A stretch of 64,000 bases of DNA from Faecalimonas sp. (GTDB taxonomy: Bacteria; Bacillota; Clostridia; Lachnospirales; Lachnospiraceae), in NCBI GenBank assembly GCA_029264305.1, contig JARICA010000008.1, forward strand, positions 1 to 64,000, written 5' to 3'. Position numbers and translations under genes: made by a program. A model generated the notes under the pieces. It saw only the letters and a program-made list of their open reading frames with translations. It was not told where the DNA came from and made no database searches. Below, piece by piece: positions 50,799 through 59,312 of this stretch; position 1 is the stretch's first letter; every line of letters begins with the position of its first letter.

Positions 50799-50849
50799 CC
50801 CCCTGTGGCATATATTTGAAAGAATAAATGTCACAGAGGGGATTTTTTT
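50799..50849 (+). terminator. terminator overlapping the next gene's start region
   Basis: TCCCCCTGTGGCA pairs with TGTCACAGAGGGGA (one bulge, one mismatch), followed by seven T. The 3' arm contains AGAGGGG, the only ribosome site for the next gene, and the T run includes its TTG start. Confidence 0.8.
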
Positions 50850-51522
50850 GTATCGAAAAACAAAATTATTTATGTTATTTATATTCATTTGCTCAGTAGT
50901 TTTTATGTGGAAAACAGCAAAGGTTGATGTATCGGGAACCCGTATAGAAAACGTAAAAAAAACAGTAGTTTTAGATGCAGGGCACGGGTCTTCTGATCCG
51001 GGGAAAATAGGAATTAATGGGAAAAAGGAAAAAGATATTAATTTAAGCATTGCAAAAAAAGTAGAAGAGAAATTAAAAAAGAAGAAAATTGTGGTTAAGA
51101 TGACAAGAAGAGAAGATCAGGGACTTGCTGATACAAAGATAACGGATATGAAAGAAAGAGTAAAGATGATTAACAGAACAAAGCCAGAACTTGCGGTTAG
51201 CATCCATCAAAATAGTTATACACAGGAAGCCATCAAAGGAGCACAGGTTTTTTACTTTGCTAATTCTAAAGAAGGTAAGGAAGCTGCAGAAATCATGCAG
51301 GAAATGTTTCGATTATTTGATAAAGAAAATAAAAGAGTATGCAAAGGAAATAGTACATATTATATGTTGAAGAAAACAGAAGTACCTACAATTATTGTAG
51401 AATGTGGATTTTTAAGTAATTGGGAGGAGGCAAAAAAACTTTCAAAAAAGGATTATCAGGAGAAAGTAGCACAAGTTATCTGTGATGGTATTATACATAT
51501 TTTACAAAAACAAGAGGAATAA
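50848..51522 (+). CDS. cwlD: N-acetylmuramoyl-L-alanine amidase, CwlD-like
   Basis: A 224-residue Amidase_3 enzyme. The TTG at 50848 follows AGAGGGG by eight bases; an ATG at 50872 would shorten the signal anchor. A membrane segment (residues 8-20) precedes the domain. Zinc ligands are H46 in LDAGHGSSDPG, E61 in KKEKDINL and H120 in VSIHQNSY, with catalytic E185 in VECGFLSN. CwlD makes muramic delta-lactam in spore cortex together with PdaA; other amidases of this fold separate cells. The length and single anchor match CwlD. The start signal lies within a terminator hairpin, so expression may be low or conditional. Confidence 0.85.
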   Translation: MYRKTKLFMLFIFICSVVFMWKTAKVDVSGTRIENVKKTVVLDAGHGSSDPGKIGINGKKEKDINLSIAKKVEEKLKKKKIVVKMTRREDQGLADTKITDMKERVKMINRTKPELAVSIHQNSYTQEAIKGAQVFYFANSKEGKEAAEIMQEMFRLFDKENKRVCKGNSTYYMLKKTEVPTIIVECGFLSNWEEAKKLSKKDYQEKVAQVICDGIIHILQKQEE

Positions 51523-51568
51523 GACTAGTGGGTTTTTTTTTCGTTATAATAATGGTATAATAAACGTT

Positions 51569-53089
51569 ATGGAAACAATAATAAGAAAAGTAGACAAAAA
51601 CCAAATAGAGAAAGAAGTTATAGAGCAGGCAGGTAGAATTATAAGAGAAGGGGGATTAGTTGCGTTTCCAACGGAAACAGTATATGGGCTTGGTGCGAAT
51701 GCACTTGATGAGGAAGCAGCAAAGAAAACATATGAGGCGAAAGGTAGACCTTCGGATAACCCGCTGATTATTCACATTGCTGATTTTGGAGATTTGAACA
51801 GAATTGTGCAGAATATTTCTAAAAAGGCAATGGATTTAGCTGAAGCATTTTGGCCAGGACCACTTACCATGATTTTTGAAAAATCAGATCTTGTACCATA
51901 TGGAACAACAGGAGGATTAGATACAGTTGCTGTTCGTATGCCAGATGATAGTATTGCTAGAGAGTTAATTCTCGAAGGAGGCGGATATATTTCTGCACCA
52001 AGTGCGAATACTTCAGGGCGCCCTAGCCCAACAACAGCGAAACATGTTGAGGAAGACATGAGTGGGCGAATCGATATGATTTTAGATGGTGGAAGTGTGG
52101 ATATCGGTGTAGAGTCAACAATTGTAGATATGACAACAGAACCACCAATGATTTTAAGACCAGGAGCAGTTACGAAGAAAATGGTAGAAGAAGTCATTGG
52201 GGAAGTGCAGATAGATAAGACACTTCTTGGAGAGGAGACAGATGAGGCTCCAAAAGCACCAGGAATGAAGTATCGTCATTATGCTCCAAAAGCACAGTTG
52301 AAGATTGTGCAGGGAACGTTGAAAGATGAAGTGAACGCAATTAAACAACTTGCTTATGAAAAGACAAAGAAAGGGAAAAAAGTAGGTGTTATTGCTAGTA
52401 CTGAGACAGTATCTAGATATACTACAGGTTTGATTAAAACTATAGGAACAAGAGAAAATCAAAGTTCTATTGCCAAAAATCTCTATAAAGTGTTAAGAGA
52501 GTTTGATGACGAAAATGTAGATTGTATTTACAGTGAGTCTTTCTCAGTTGATGGAATTGGTAGTGCGATTATGAATCGCTTAGAGAAAGCAGCAGGGCAT
52601 CAAATTATTGATGCTCATGAGATTGCGTCTAAGCAAAAATTCAGAAGAGTTGTATTCGTCAGCAAAAGCGACAATAGTAGAGGTCCAATGGCTGCAGAAT
52701 TATTGCGAAACCAAGATTTGATTCAAGAATACGAGATAGAATCAAGGGGAATGATTGTTTTATTTCCAGAGCCAGCCAATCAAAAGGCGGAAGCAATTAT
52801 GAAAAGCCATCAAATGACTCTTGAAGGTCATGAGACGGTTGCTTTTAGCGAAGATGATTTAGATGAAGATACTCTTGTTTTAACTCTTGAGGAAAATCAG
52901 AAGTGGAAAATAGTCACGGATTATGAATATGTGAAACATGTTTATACATTAAGTGAATATGTAGAGATTGATAAAGAAATTCCATCAGCCTATGGACAGC
53001 CATTGGTGGAATATGGGAAATCTTTTGAAATATTAAAAGAAATGATAAAGAAACTTGCAGAAAAATTAAATGAAGAAGCAAAGAAATAA
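51569..53089 (+). CDS. Sua5-type threonylcarbamoyl-AMP synthase fused to an inactive-looking LMW phosphatase
   Basis: A 506-residue protein from the ATG at 51569; the ribosome site is poor. Residues 1 to ~205 are the YrdC/TsaC domain ([45 protein letters not shown]), which makes threonylcarbamoyl-AMP for tRNA t6A37. The Sua5 domain follows to ~345 ([16 protein letters not shown]). Residues ~350-506 resemble a low-molecular-weight protein tyrosine phosphatase: [17 protein letters not shown] aligns with the CX5R loop, but the nucleophilic Cys is Ser. No general-acid Asp-Pro is visible either. The third domain may bind phosphate without cleaving it. Confidence 0.88.
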   Translation: METIIRKVDKNQIEKEVIEQAGRIIREGGLVAFPTETVYGLGANALDEEAAKKTYEAKGRPSDNPLIIHIADFGDLNRIVQNISKKAMDLAEAFWPGPLTMIFEKSDLVPYGTTGGLDTVAVRMPDDSIARELILEGGGYISAPSANTSGRPSPTTAKHVEEDMSGRIDMILDGGSVDIGVESTIVDMTTEPPMILRPGAVTKKMVEEVIGEVQIDKTLLGEETDEAPKAPGMKYRHYAPKAQLKIVQGTLKDEVNAIKQLAYEKTKKGKKVGVIASTETVSRYTTGLIKTIGTRENQSSIAKNLYKVLREFDDENVDCIYSESFSVDGIGSAIMNRLEKAAGHQIIDAHEIASKQKFRRVVFVSKSDNSRGPMAAELLRNQDLIQEYEIESRGMIVLFPEPANQKAEAIMKSHQMTLEGHETVAFSEDDLDEDTLVLTLEENQKWKIVTDYEYVKHVYTLSEYVEIDKEIPSAYGQPLVEYGKSFEILKEMIKKLAEKLNEEAKK

Positions 53090-53105
53090 GAAAGTGAGAA
53101 AAATT

Positions 53106-53735
53106 ATGGCAAAAGTACATGTAATGGAACATCCGTTGATCCGTCATAAAATTAGTTATATTAGAAGAGAAGATTTAGGTTCAAAAGACTTTAGAGAAAT
53201 GATTAGCGAGATTGCAATGTTAATCTGCTATGAAGCAACAAGAGATTTGAAGTTGCAAGACGTAACAATTCAGACTCCAATTTGTGAAACAGTTGAAAAA
53301 GAACTTGCAGGGAAAAAATTGGCAGTTGTGCCTATTTTAAGAGCAGGACTTGGTATGGTAGAAGGAATGTTAGCAATGATTCCAGCGGCAAAAGTTGGTC
53401 ATATTGGTTTGTATCGTGACCCAGATACATTAGAACCAGTGGAATATTATTGTAAATTGCCTGCAGATTGTGAAGAGAGAGATGTATTTGTCGTTGATCC
53501 AATGTTAGCAACAGGTGGTTCAAGTGTAGCAGCAATTCAAATGTTGAAAGATAAAGGTGTAAAAAATATTCGTTTCTTATGTATTATTGCAGCACCTGAA
53601 GGTGTGGAACGTATGAAAAAAGCGCATCCAGATGTAGATATTTATATTGGGGCTTTAGATAAAAAATTAAATGAGCATGGATATATTGTACCAGGATTAG
53701 GTGATGCAGGAGATCGTATATTCGGTACAAAATAA
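53106..53735 (+). CDS. upp: uracil phosphoribosyltransferase
   Basis: A 209-residue salvage enzyme that makes UMP from uracil and PRPP. It starts [20 protein letters not shown] at the ATG at 53106. The PRPP loop [11 protein letters not shown] and the uracil-binding [17 protein letters not shown] at the end are conserved. Length is standard (208-209). A longer frame to 53070 overlaps the previous gene without a ribosome site. It is followed 16 bases later by dCMP deaminase, forming a small pyrimidine salvage pair. Confidence 0.97.
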   Translation: MAKVHVMEHPLIRHKISYIRREDLGSKDFREMISEIAMLICYEATRDLKLQDVTIQTPICETVEKELAGKKLAVVPILRAGLGMVEGMLAMIPAAKVGHIGLYRDPDTLEPVEYYCKLPADCEERDVFVVDPMLATGGSSVAAIQMLKDKGVKNIRFLCIIAAPEGVERMKKAHPDVDIYIGALDKKLNEHGYIVPGLGDAGDRIFGTK

Positions 53736-53751
53736 CACAGAAGGTGAAAAC

Positions 53752-54240
53752 ATGAGCGAAAAAAGAAGAGATTATATTTCCTGGGATGAATATTTCATGG
53801 GAGTTGCGATGTTATCAGGATTGCGTTCGAAAGATCCAAGCACGCAAGTGGGATGTTGCATTGTAAGTCAGGATAATAAAATTCTTTCAATGGGTTACAA
53901 TGGATTGCCAAAAGGCTGCTCAGATGATGAATTTCCATGGAATAGAGATGGTGAAGAACCATTGGAAACAAAATATGTGTATACGGTACATAGTGAGTTG
54001 AATGCCATTTTGAATTATAGTGGTGGAAGTCTTGCAGGAGCAAAACTGTATGTTTCTCTTTTTCCATGCAATGAATGTGCAAAAGCGATTATTCAAGCAG
54101 GAATTAAAGAAATTGTTTATGACAGTGATAAATATGCAGATACTCCATCAGTGATTGCATCAAAGAGAATGATGGATTGTGCGGGAGTTCGTTATCATCA
54201 ATATCATCGTACAGGAAGAAAATTAGAGATAGAATTATAA
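53752..54240 (+). CDS. deoxycytidylate deaminase
   Basis: A 162-residue zinc enzyme from the ATG at 53752 (GAAGGTG upstream) that converts dCMP to dUMP, the substrate of thymidylate synthase. The zinc site is HSELNAIL (His and catalytic Glu) and PCNECAKAI (two Cys). The N-terminal SKDPSTQVGCCIV and GYNGLPKGCSDD are typical of dCMP deaminases, which bind allosteric dCTP. In Bacillus the homologue is ComEB. It follows upp closely and is probably co-transcribed. A terminator comes six bases later. Confidence 0.94.
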   Translation: MSEKRRDYISWDEYFMGVAMLSGLRSKDPSTQVGCCIVSQDNKILSMGYNGLPKGCSDDEFPWNRDGEEPLETKYVYTVHSELNAILNYSGGSLAGAKLYVSLFPCNECAKAIIQAGIKEIVYDSDKYADTPSVIASKRMMDCAGVRYHQYHRTGRKLEIEL

Positions 54241-54245
54241 AGTAG

Positions 54246-54278
54246 AACAGAATGTGCAGGTTGCACATTCTGTTTTTT
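54246..54278. terminator. terminator of the upp/dCMP deaminase pair
   Basis: A perfect 13-base stem AACAGAATGTGCA / TGCACATTCTGTT with a three-base loop is followed by T residues. Confidence 0.88.
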
Positions 54279-54516
54279 AAACAATTTTTTTTGCTTGCTT
54301 TAAAAGAAAATGATACCGTTTTAAAGCGGCATTGCTTTCAAAAATATAGCAGTCAATCAAGTCTGGATCCAATACATTTTGGAAATTTTCATAAGCGTTA
54401 TCCATGTCAGATTTGACTTTTTCAATTTCTTTCAGTAAGACGGCATCTTGTATAGGAGAGTTTGTTTGTTTAGTATAAACAATTTTTTCTTTTCGATTTT
54501 TTGGAAATAGTTTCAT
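54277..54516 (-). CDS. DUF2508 (YaaL-like) protein
   Basis: A 79-residue soluble helical protein from the ATG at 54516 (GAGAGGA upstream); an upstream frame to 54585 has no ribosome site. The sequence DAVLLKEIEKVKSDMDNAYE followed by FQNVLDPDLIDCYIFESNAA and KRYHFLLKQAK is the YaaL/DUF2508 pattern. In Bacillus yaaL lies next to bofA, and here bofA begins 158 bases away on the other strand, so the association is kept although the orientation differs. Its role is unknown. Confidence 0.85.
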   Translation of the reverse strand: MKLFPKNRKEKIVYTKQTNSPIQDAVLLKEIEKVKSDMDNAYENFQNVLDPDLIDCYIFESNAALKRYHFLLKQAKKIV

Positions 54517-54673
54517 ATAATCCTCTCTTTCCCATAATAACTTATTGTTCCTAATTCTAGTATAGTCACAAGTAAGGGGTTTCATACACGGATGAGAAAA
54601 TATCTACACTTTATAAAAAGAGGAATAAAATACTAAAGTTTTGTATAGATATAAGGTGAGGGGGGAATGGAAG

Positions 54674-54883
54674 ATGGAAAAAGAACACACCACTTTTTTT
54701 ATTGATTTTATCATCCGGGTAATAGTGGGTATTGGTCTGATTTTTTTTATCAATCAATATCTCTCTTACAAACAAATAGAAATAGCAGTGGGAATCAATC
54801 CGTTATCTGCTCTTGTGTCAGGTGTTTTAGGAGTACCTGGAGTGGCTTTACTTTATGGCATATTGGTGTGTCAAATTTTGTAA
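54674..54883 (+). CDS. bofA: BofA family pro-sigma-K processing inhibitor
   Basis: A 69-residue membrane protein from the ATG at 54674, preceded by GAGGGGGGAATGG. Two hydrophobic segments (FIIRVIVGIGLIFFINQYL and SALVSGVLGVPGVALLYGIL) are linked by the conserved VGINPLSALVSGVLGVPGV, the signature of BofA. In Bacillus, BofA with SpoIVFA holds the intramembrane protease SpoIVFB inactive until the forespore signals. Many Clostridia keep bofA although their sigma-K control differs, so its target here is uncertain. Confidence 0.9.
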   Translation: MEKEHTTFFIDFIIRVIVGIGLIFFINQYLSYKQIEIAVGINPLSALVSGVLGVPGVALLYGILVCQIL

Positions 54884-54919
54884 GATTTTTACAAAGTTTT
54901 ACAAAGTTATTTTTAACTA

Positions 54920-54948
54920 TGGACAAGGGAGAAAAATAGTTTTATAAT
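54920..54948 (+). promoter_or_regulatory. sigma-A promoter of the Tad operon
   Basis: TGGACA is followed by 17 bases and a perfect TATAAT, giving a leader of about 85 bases with a small stem GTCC / GGAC near 54983-54994. Confidence 0.7.
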
Positions 54949-55039
54949 ACAATTCATAAATCACATAGATTCTATTATAGTCAGTCCATTCGGACAAGAA
55001 ATCCAACAAAAAAATTGAATATGAAATAAGGAGGAGATT

Positions 55040-56032
55040 GTGGAGAGAAGCTGTTTTGTAATTTGCGACAGTGAGGCCGTTTATGCAGAGAAACTATCAT
55101 TTATTTTGGGAAAGAAAATCAATTTTCCAGTATATGTTTGTTCCTTGCCAGAGCAGATTGAAGAAATAGAAAGTGTATTTCCGATCGAAATATTGCTTTT
55201 AGAAGAAAAATGCTATGGGAAGGTACGACCAAATATAGCGAAAAGAATAATTTATTTGACACAGACAAGAGATAACATCGAGAAAGAGGAGGGAATTTAC
55301 AAATACCAGTCAGCCGATCAGATACTGTCAGATTTGCTAAATATTTATATGGGAGAGGAAGATAAAGAACTTCTTAAGCAAAGTAGATATAAAGAATGTA
55401 CCCTCATAGGAATATATTCGCCTATTCATCGAGTAGGGAAAACTGCTTTTGCCATTGCTTTAGGGAAAGCCTTAGCGAAGAAGGAAAGAGTGCTGTATTT
55501 GAATATGGAAGAATATTCTGGTTGGGAAGAAAGATTCTGTATGAAATCTTCTCAGACACTTGCGGATTTACTTTATTATACAAGACAAGAAAATAGTAAG
55601 ATTCGTACGAAAATAAATGTGATTACAGAGAAAATAGAACAGTTAGAATATATAGCTCCCATGAAAATAAGTGAAGATTTGAAAGCCGTTACATATGAAG
55701 AGTGGAAAACATTATTTAAACAATTGCTACAGTTAAGATTATACAAGAAAATTATTATTGATTTTGGAGAATGTATACAAGGACTGTGGGGATTATTAGG
55801 GATGTGTCAGAAAATTTATATGCCTATTATTCGACAGAAGGAGTCATTGGCGAAAGTGACACAATTTGAGAAAAATGCAGATCTTCTTGGATATAAAGAA
55901 GTGTTAAACAAGATTGTGCAGTTGGAAATAACCGAAGATTTAGAAAACTATGTGAGGGATTTATTAAAAAAGGAGGAAAGACAATGTGATTCAAGCAGAG
56001 CAGTTTCATGGGAAGATATTGGAAAGAATTGA
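55040..56032 (+). CDS. tadZ: TadZ/CpaE-like ATPase of the Tad pilus
   Basis: A 330-residue cytoplasmic protein with a GTG start after AAGGAGGAGA. Residues 1-95 resemble an atypical receiver domain (CFVICDSEAVYAEKLSFIL). A MinD/ParA-like ATPase follows, whose P-loop PIHRVGKTAF near residues 128-137 lacks the usual second Gly and Gly/Ser. YLNMEEYSG and IIIDFGECIQGL mark the later nucleotide-binding segments. TadZ places the Tad machine at the cell pole or division site. It is the first gene of the operon, ends 47 bases inside the CpaF gene, and is co-translated with it. Confidence 0.82.
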   Translation: MERSCFVICDSEAVYAEKLSFILGKKINFPVYVCSLPEQIEEIESVFPIEILLLEEKCYGKVRPNIAKRIIYLTQTRDNIEKEEGIYKYQSADQILSDLLNIYMGEEDKELLKQSRYKECTLIGIYSPIHRVGKTAFAIALGKALAKKERVLYLNMEEYSGWEERFCMKSSQTLADLLYYTRQENSKIRTKINVITEKIEQLEYIAPMKISEDLKAVTYEEWKTLFKQLLQLRLYKKIIIDFGECIQGLWGLLGMCQKIYMPIIRQKESLAKVTQFEKNADLLGYKEVLNKIVQLEITEDLENYVRDLLKKEERQCDSSRAVSWEDIGKN

Positions 56033-57200
56033 TTTATCTGAGGAGATAGATGATGAAGAATTAACAGAGGTGATCTATCAAGTTTTGGGCGAATATGGAG
56101 AAAAACAATATCTTTCTTTACAGAATAAAGTGGAGATAGGAAAAGAACTGTTTAATGCTTTTCGAAAACTAGATATTTTACAAAACTTAATTGAAGATGA
56201 AACAATTACAGAGATTATGATCAATGGAAACCAAAATATTTTTATTGAAAGAAATGGAAAAATTATTCTTAGTGATAAACGATTTCTTTCAAAGAAAAAA
56301 TTGGAAGATGTTATTCAGCAAATCGTTGCAGAAACAAATCGTATTGTAAATGAAGCTACTCCAATCGTGGACACAAGACTTTCTGACGGATCAAGAGTGA
56401 ACGTAGTTTTATATCCAATTGCATTAAATGGTCCAATCGTTACCATTCGTAAATTCCCGAAAGAAAGTATTACATTAGAGAAGTTGTGTCAATGGGGAGC
56501 TGTAAATCAAGAAATCATTTCATTTTTACAAATCTTAATTAAATCAAAATATAACATTTTTATTAGTGGTGGAACAGGAACGGGTAAAACCACATTTCTA
56601 AATGCATTATCGCAATATATACCCAAAGATGAAAGAGTTATTACAATTGAAGACAATGCTGAATTGCAAATTAAAGAACTTCCCAATCTCGTGAGTTTAG
56701 AGGCGAGAATGGCGAATGTAGAAGGAACAGGAGAAATTAGTATTCGTGACTTGATTAAAACAGCACTGCGGATGCGTCCAGACAGAATTGTGGTAGGTGA
56801 AGTGAGAGGTGCAGAAGTAATTGATATGCTTCAAGCAATGAATACAGGACATGATGGTTCTCTTAGTACCGGACATGCGAATAGTTCAAAAGATATGATA
56901 ACAAGATTAGAGACTATGGTACTTATGGGAATGGATTTGCCTTTACAGGCAATTCAAAGGCAAATTGCATCAGGTGTAGATATATTAATTCATCTTGGAC
57001 GATTTCGAGATAAGAGTAGAAAATTAATTTCTATAGAAGAAATTATAGGTTGCAATAGCGAAGGAGTCCAATTAAATATGTTGTATCAATTTCAAGAAAC
57101 AGAACAAAGAGGAGAAAGAGTGGAGGGGGAATGGGTGAAAATTAATGAAATGGAAAATAGAAGAAAACTATTGGCAGCGGGATATACGGAGACGAGATAA
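55986..57200 (+). CDS. cpaF: CpaF/TadA secretion ATPase
   Basis: A 404-residue hexameric ATPase that powers pilus assembly. The GTG at 55986 follows AAAGGAGG; the overlapping ATG at 55984 is out of frame. The N-terminal helical domain leads to ITEIMINGNQNIFIERNGK, then the Walker A ISGGTGTGKTTFLNAL (near residues 192-207), the Asp box VITIEDNAELQI, Walker B RMRPDRIVVGEVRGAE and the His box MNTGHDGSLSTGHANS. All catalytic parts are intact and length is as in other Gram-positive CpaF proteins. It overlaps TadB by 56 bases. Confidence 0.95.
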   Translation: MIQAEQFHGKILERIDLSEEIDDEELTEVIYQVLGEYGEKQYLSLQNKVEIGKELFNAFRKLDILQNLIEDETITEIMINGNQNIFIERNGKIILSDKRFLSKKKLEDVIQQIVAETNRIVNEATPIVDTRLSDGSRVNVVLYPIALNGPIVTIRKFPKESITLEKLCQWGAVNQEIISFLQILIKSKYNIFISGGTGTGKTTFLNALSQYIPKDERVITIEDNAELQIKELPNLVSLEARMANVEGTGEISIRDLIKTALRMRPDRIVVGEVRGAEVIDMLQAMNTGHDGSLSTGHANSSKDMITRLETMVLMGMDLPLQAIQRQIASGVDILIHLGRFRDKSRKLISIEEIIGCNSEGVQLNMLYQFQETEQRGERVEGEWVKINEMENRRKLLAAGYTETR

Positions 57201-57900
57201 GATTTTTGCGGTGTTTAAAGGAATTGGTGGAGTTGGGGGTTTGACATATTTATTTTATCATTCATGGATAAGTTATATTGTTTTATTTCCACTTGTATTC
57301 TTTTACTATCGGAGATGGAAAAAAGATTATGCAGATAAGAGAAAAGAAAATTTCCAAAAACAATTTAAAGAAGCCTTGCAATCATTATTAACAGTATTAA
57401 ATGTAGGGTATTCCATTGAAAATGCAGTGAGAGAGGTACAAAAAGAGATGACTACATTGTATGGAAAAGAGGCATTTATTACGAAGGAATTTTCGTATCT
57501 TATTAGACAGTTGGAAATGAATATTCCAGTAGAACAGGCATGGAAAACCTTTGCAGATAGGGTAGAGGTTGCTGAGGTGACAAATTTTGTTACGATACTT
57601 TCTACGATTAAACGAAGTGGTGGAGATATGATTGCGGTTCTAAAGCAAACGATTGAAACTATTTGCATGAAAATAGAAGTACAACAAGAAATATATACGC
57701 TTATTGTAGCAAAACAAATGGAATTTAAAATTATGGCGACAATACCGATGGGAATTATTGTTTATTTGAAAGTGAGTTTTCCAGAATTTCTGTCTACTCT
57801 TTATGGAAGTATAGTTGGGAAAATTGTAATGACAGTTTGTTTGCTAGTGTATTTTATAGCGTATCAATGGGGTAGGAAAATATTGGAAATAGAGGTGTAG
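57145..57900 (+). CDS. tadB: TadB-like inner membrane pilus protein
   Basis: A 251-residue type II secretion F-domain protein. Two N-terminal helices (about 25-57) are followed by the F domain with FKEALQSLLTVLNVGYSIENA and FVTILSTIKRSGGDMIAVLKQ, and helices at the end (ATIPMGIIVYLKVSFPEF and VMTVCLLVYFIAYQW). TadB pairs with TadC to form the membrane platform that CpaF acts on. Coding begins inside cpaF with GGGTGA upstream. Length is slightly short for TadB but complete. Confidence 0.92.
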   Translation: MKWKIEENYWQRDIRRRDKIFAVFKGIGGVGGLTYLFYHSWISYIVLFPLVFFYYRRWKKDYADKRKENFQKQFKEALQSLLTVLNVGYSIENAVREVQKEMTTLYGKEAFITKEFSYLIRQLEMNIPVEQAWKTFADRVEVAEVTNFVTILSTIKRSGGDMIAVLKQTIETICMKIEVQQEIYTLIVAKQMEFKIMATIPMGIIVYLKVSFPEFLSTLYGSIVGKIVMTVCLLVYFIAYQWGRKILEIEV

Positions 57901-57901
57901 T

Positions 57902-59113
57902 GTGGAAAGAAAAACAAAGAAGAAAATGTTTTTGGCAGGTGGTTTAACTCTTGTTTGTACTGTGATTTGTTTGATTGTAGAAACGAATTGTTTGTATGTA
58001 AGTAGTGTACAAAGAAATGGACAAGGAAGAGGCGAGAAGCAAGAACACTATAGGGTGACCGTAGAAAATATACTGAAAAAGGAACCAGTAGAAATTGAAG
58101 TTGGAGAAGAAGAATATACTGTTTCTGAAATTCGGAAAGTTTTTAAACAAACAATGGATAAATTAGAAAAAATTGTTTTGGCAAAGAATAAAAGTGCAGA
58201 CCATGTGGAAACGAATTTGAATTTTATTACAAAGATACCGGATTCTCCAATTGAAATTGCTTGGGAAACAGATAAGAACAAAATTATAAATGCACAAGGT
58301 GAAATTCAGGAGAAAAATCTTTCTTCCAAAGGAGAAAAAGTAGAAATAAGAGGTTGTCTTTCTTATGGAGAAGAAGAATGTATATATATTATGAATGTTA
58401 TGGTTTATCCAAAAACTTTGAGTAAAAAAGAACAAGTATTAATGGAAATTCAAAATAAAGTACATTCTTCAGATAGAAGAAGTAAAAATGACAATAAGAT
58501 GCTTCTTCCAGAGAAAGTGAGAGGGGAAAAAATTATATGGCAGAAAGAAATGGAGTATAAATTTCTTTACATATTATTACTTGGAGGAACTTGTACGGTT
58601 GCAATTTATACTAGAGAAAGGGAGGGAAAAAAGAAAGAAGAAACAAAGAGAAAAGAGCAGATGACAGTTGATTACCCAGAAATTGTTAGTCAGCTAGCAT
58701 TGCTTATTGGGGCTGGTATGACAATAAAAAATGCGTGGCAGAAAATGATATTTCAGTATGAGAAACGGAAGAAGCAAGAAGTTCGTTTTGCATATGAAGA
58801 AATGTATTGCACCATGCGAGAAATGAAAGGAGGAGTAACAGAAGCAGAATGCTATGAGCGTTTTGGGAAGAGGTGTGGAAATTCTTCTTATATGAAGTTG
58901 GGTACCATTTTATCTCAAAATGTACGAAAAGGTTCAAAAGGTCTGACGGAATTGTTGGAAAAAGAAGCAAAAGAAGCATTAGAAACAAGAAAACAAAGAG
59001 CGAAACAATACGGAGAAATAGCAGGAACAAAATTGTTATTGCCAATGAGTATGATGTTAGTGGTTGTATTGGCTATTGTGATTGTACCTGCATTTCTATC
59101 CATATCTATTTAG
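57902..59113 (+). CDS. tadC: TadC-like platform protein with an extra Ig-like domain
   Basis: A 403-residue protein with GTG start two bases after the tadB stop. The last 190 residues are a T2SSF domain (YPEIVSQLALLIGAGMTIKN, then FGKRCGNSSYMKLGTILSQN, GSKGLTELLEKEA, and two final helices). Unusually, residues 1-215 hold a signal anchor (GGLTLVCTVICLIVETNCLY) and an extracellular region. In that region DSPIEIAWETDKNKIINAQG followed by GYxxxxG-like strands resembles an atrophied bacterial Ig-like domain (aBig type). A further helix (YKFLYILLLGGTCTVAIYT) then returns the chain to the membrane. The added domain may contact the pilus or wall. Confidence 0.88.
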   Translation: MERKTKKKMFLAGGLTLVCTVICLIVETNCLYVSSVQRNGQGRGEKQEHYRVTVENILKKEPVEIEVGEEEYTVSEIRKVFKQTMDKLEKIVLAKNKSADHVETNLNFITKIPDSPIEIAWETDKNKIINAQGEIQEKNLSSKGEKVEIRGCLSYGEEECIYIMNVMVYPKTLSKKEQVLMEIQNKVHSSDRRSKNDNKMLLPEKVRGEKIIWQKEMEYKFLYILLLGGTCTVAIYTREREGKKKEETKRKEQMTVDYPEIVSQLALLIGAGMTIKNAWQKMIFQYEKRKKQEVRFAYEEMYCTMREMKGGVTEAECYERFGKRCGNSSYMKLGTILSQNVRKGSKGLTELLEKEAKEALETRKQRAKQYGEIAGTKLLLPMSMMLVVVLAIVIVPAFLSISI

Positions 59114-59124
59114 GAGGGAAACAT

Positions 59125-59301
59125 ATGAATAGAATAAGATTATTTTGGAATACGTTAAAAAATGATAAAGGAATTGGTGTGGTGGAAGTGATATTGATTC
59201 TTGTAGTACTAATTGGACTTGTTATTATCTTTAAAACGCAGTTAACAGAAATTGTTCAATCTATTTTTGAAAAAATTACAAGTGAGAGTTCTGGTATATA
59301 G
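59125..59301 (+). CDS. Flp-type prepilin
   Basis: A 58-residue protein from the ATG at 59125 with AGGAGGGAA upstream. A basic leader (MNRIRLFWNTLKNDKG) ends at Gly16, and the hydrophobic helix IGVVEVILILVVLIGLVIIF follows with Glu at +5 of the predicted cut, exactly the type IV/Flp prepilin pattern. It would be cleaved by the prepilin peptidase encoded downstream and form the pilus shaft. It is longer than many Flp proteins only in the short C-terminal tail. A longer frame in this region belongs to a different frame and is a shadow of tadC. Confidence 0.9.
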   Translation: MNRIRLFWNTLKNDKGIGVVEVILILVVLIGLVIIFKTQLTEIVQSIFEKITSESSGI

Positions 59302-59312
59302 AGGAAAGGAAG

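Noticed and set aside
58873-59301. 142-residue frame across the end of tadC
   Set aside because: Its first 84 residues are in a different frame from tadC; only the last 58 codons, which have their own AGGAGG site, are the real Flp prepilin gene.
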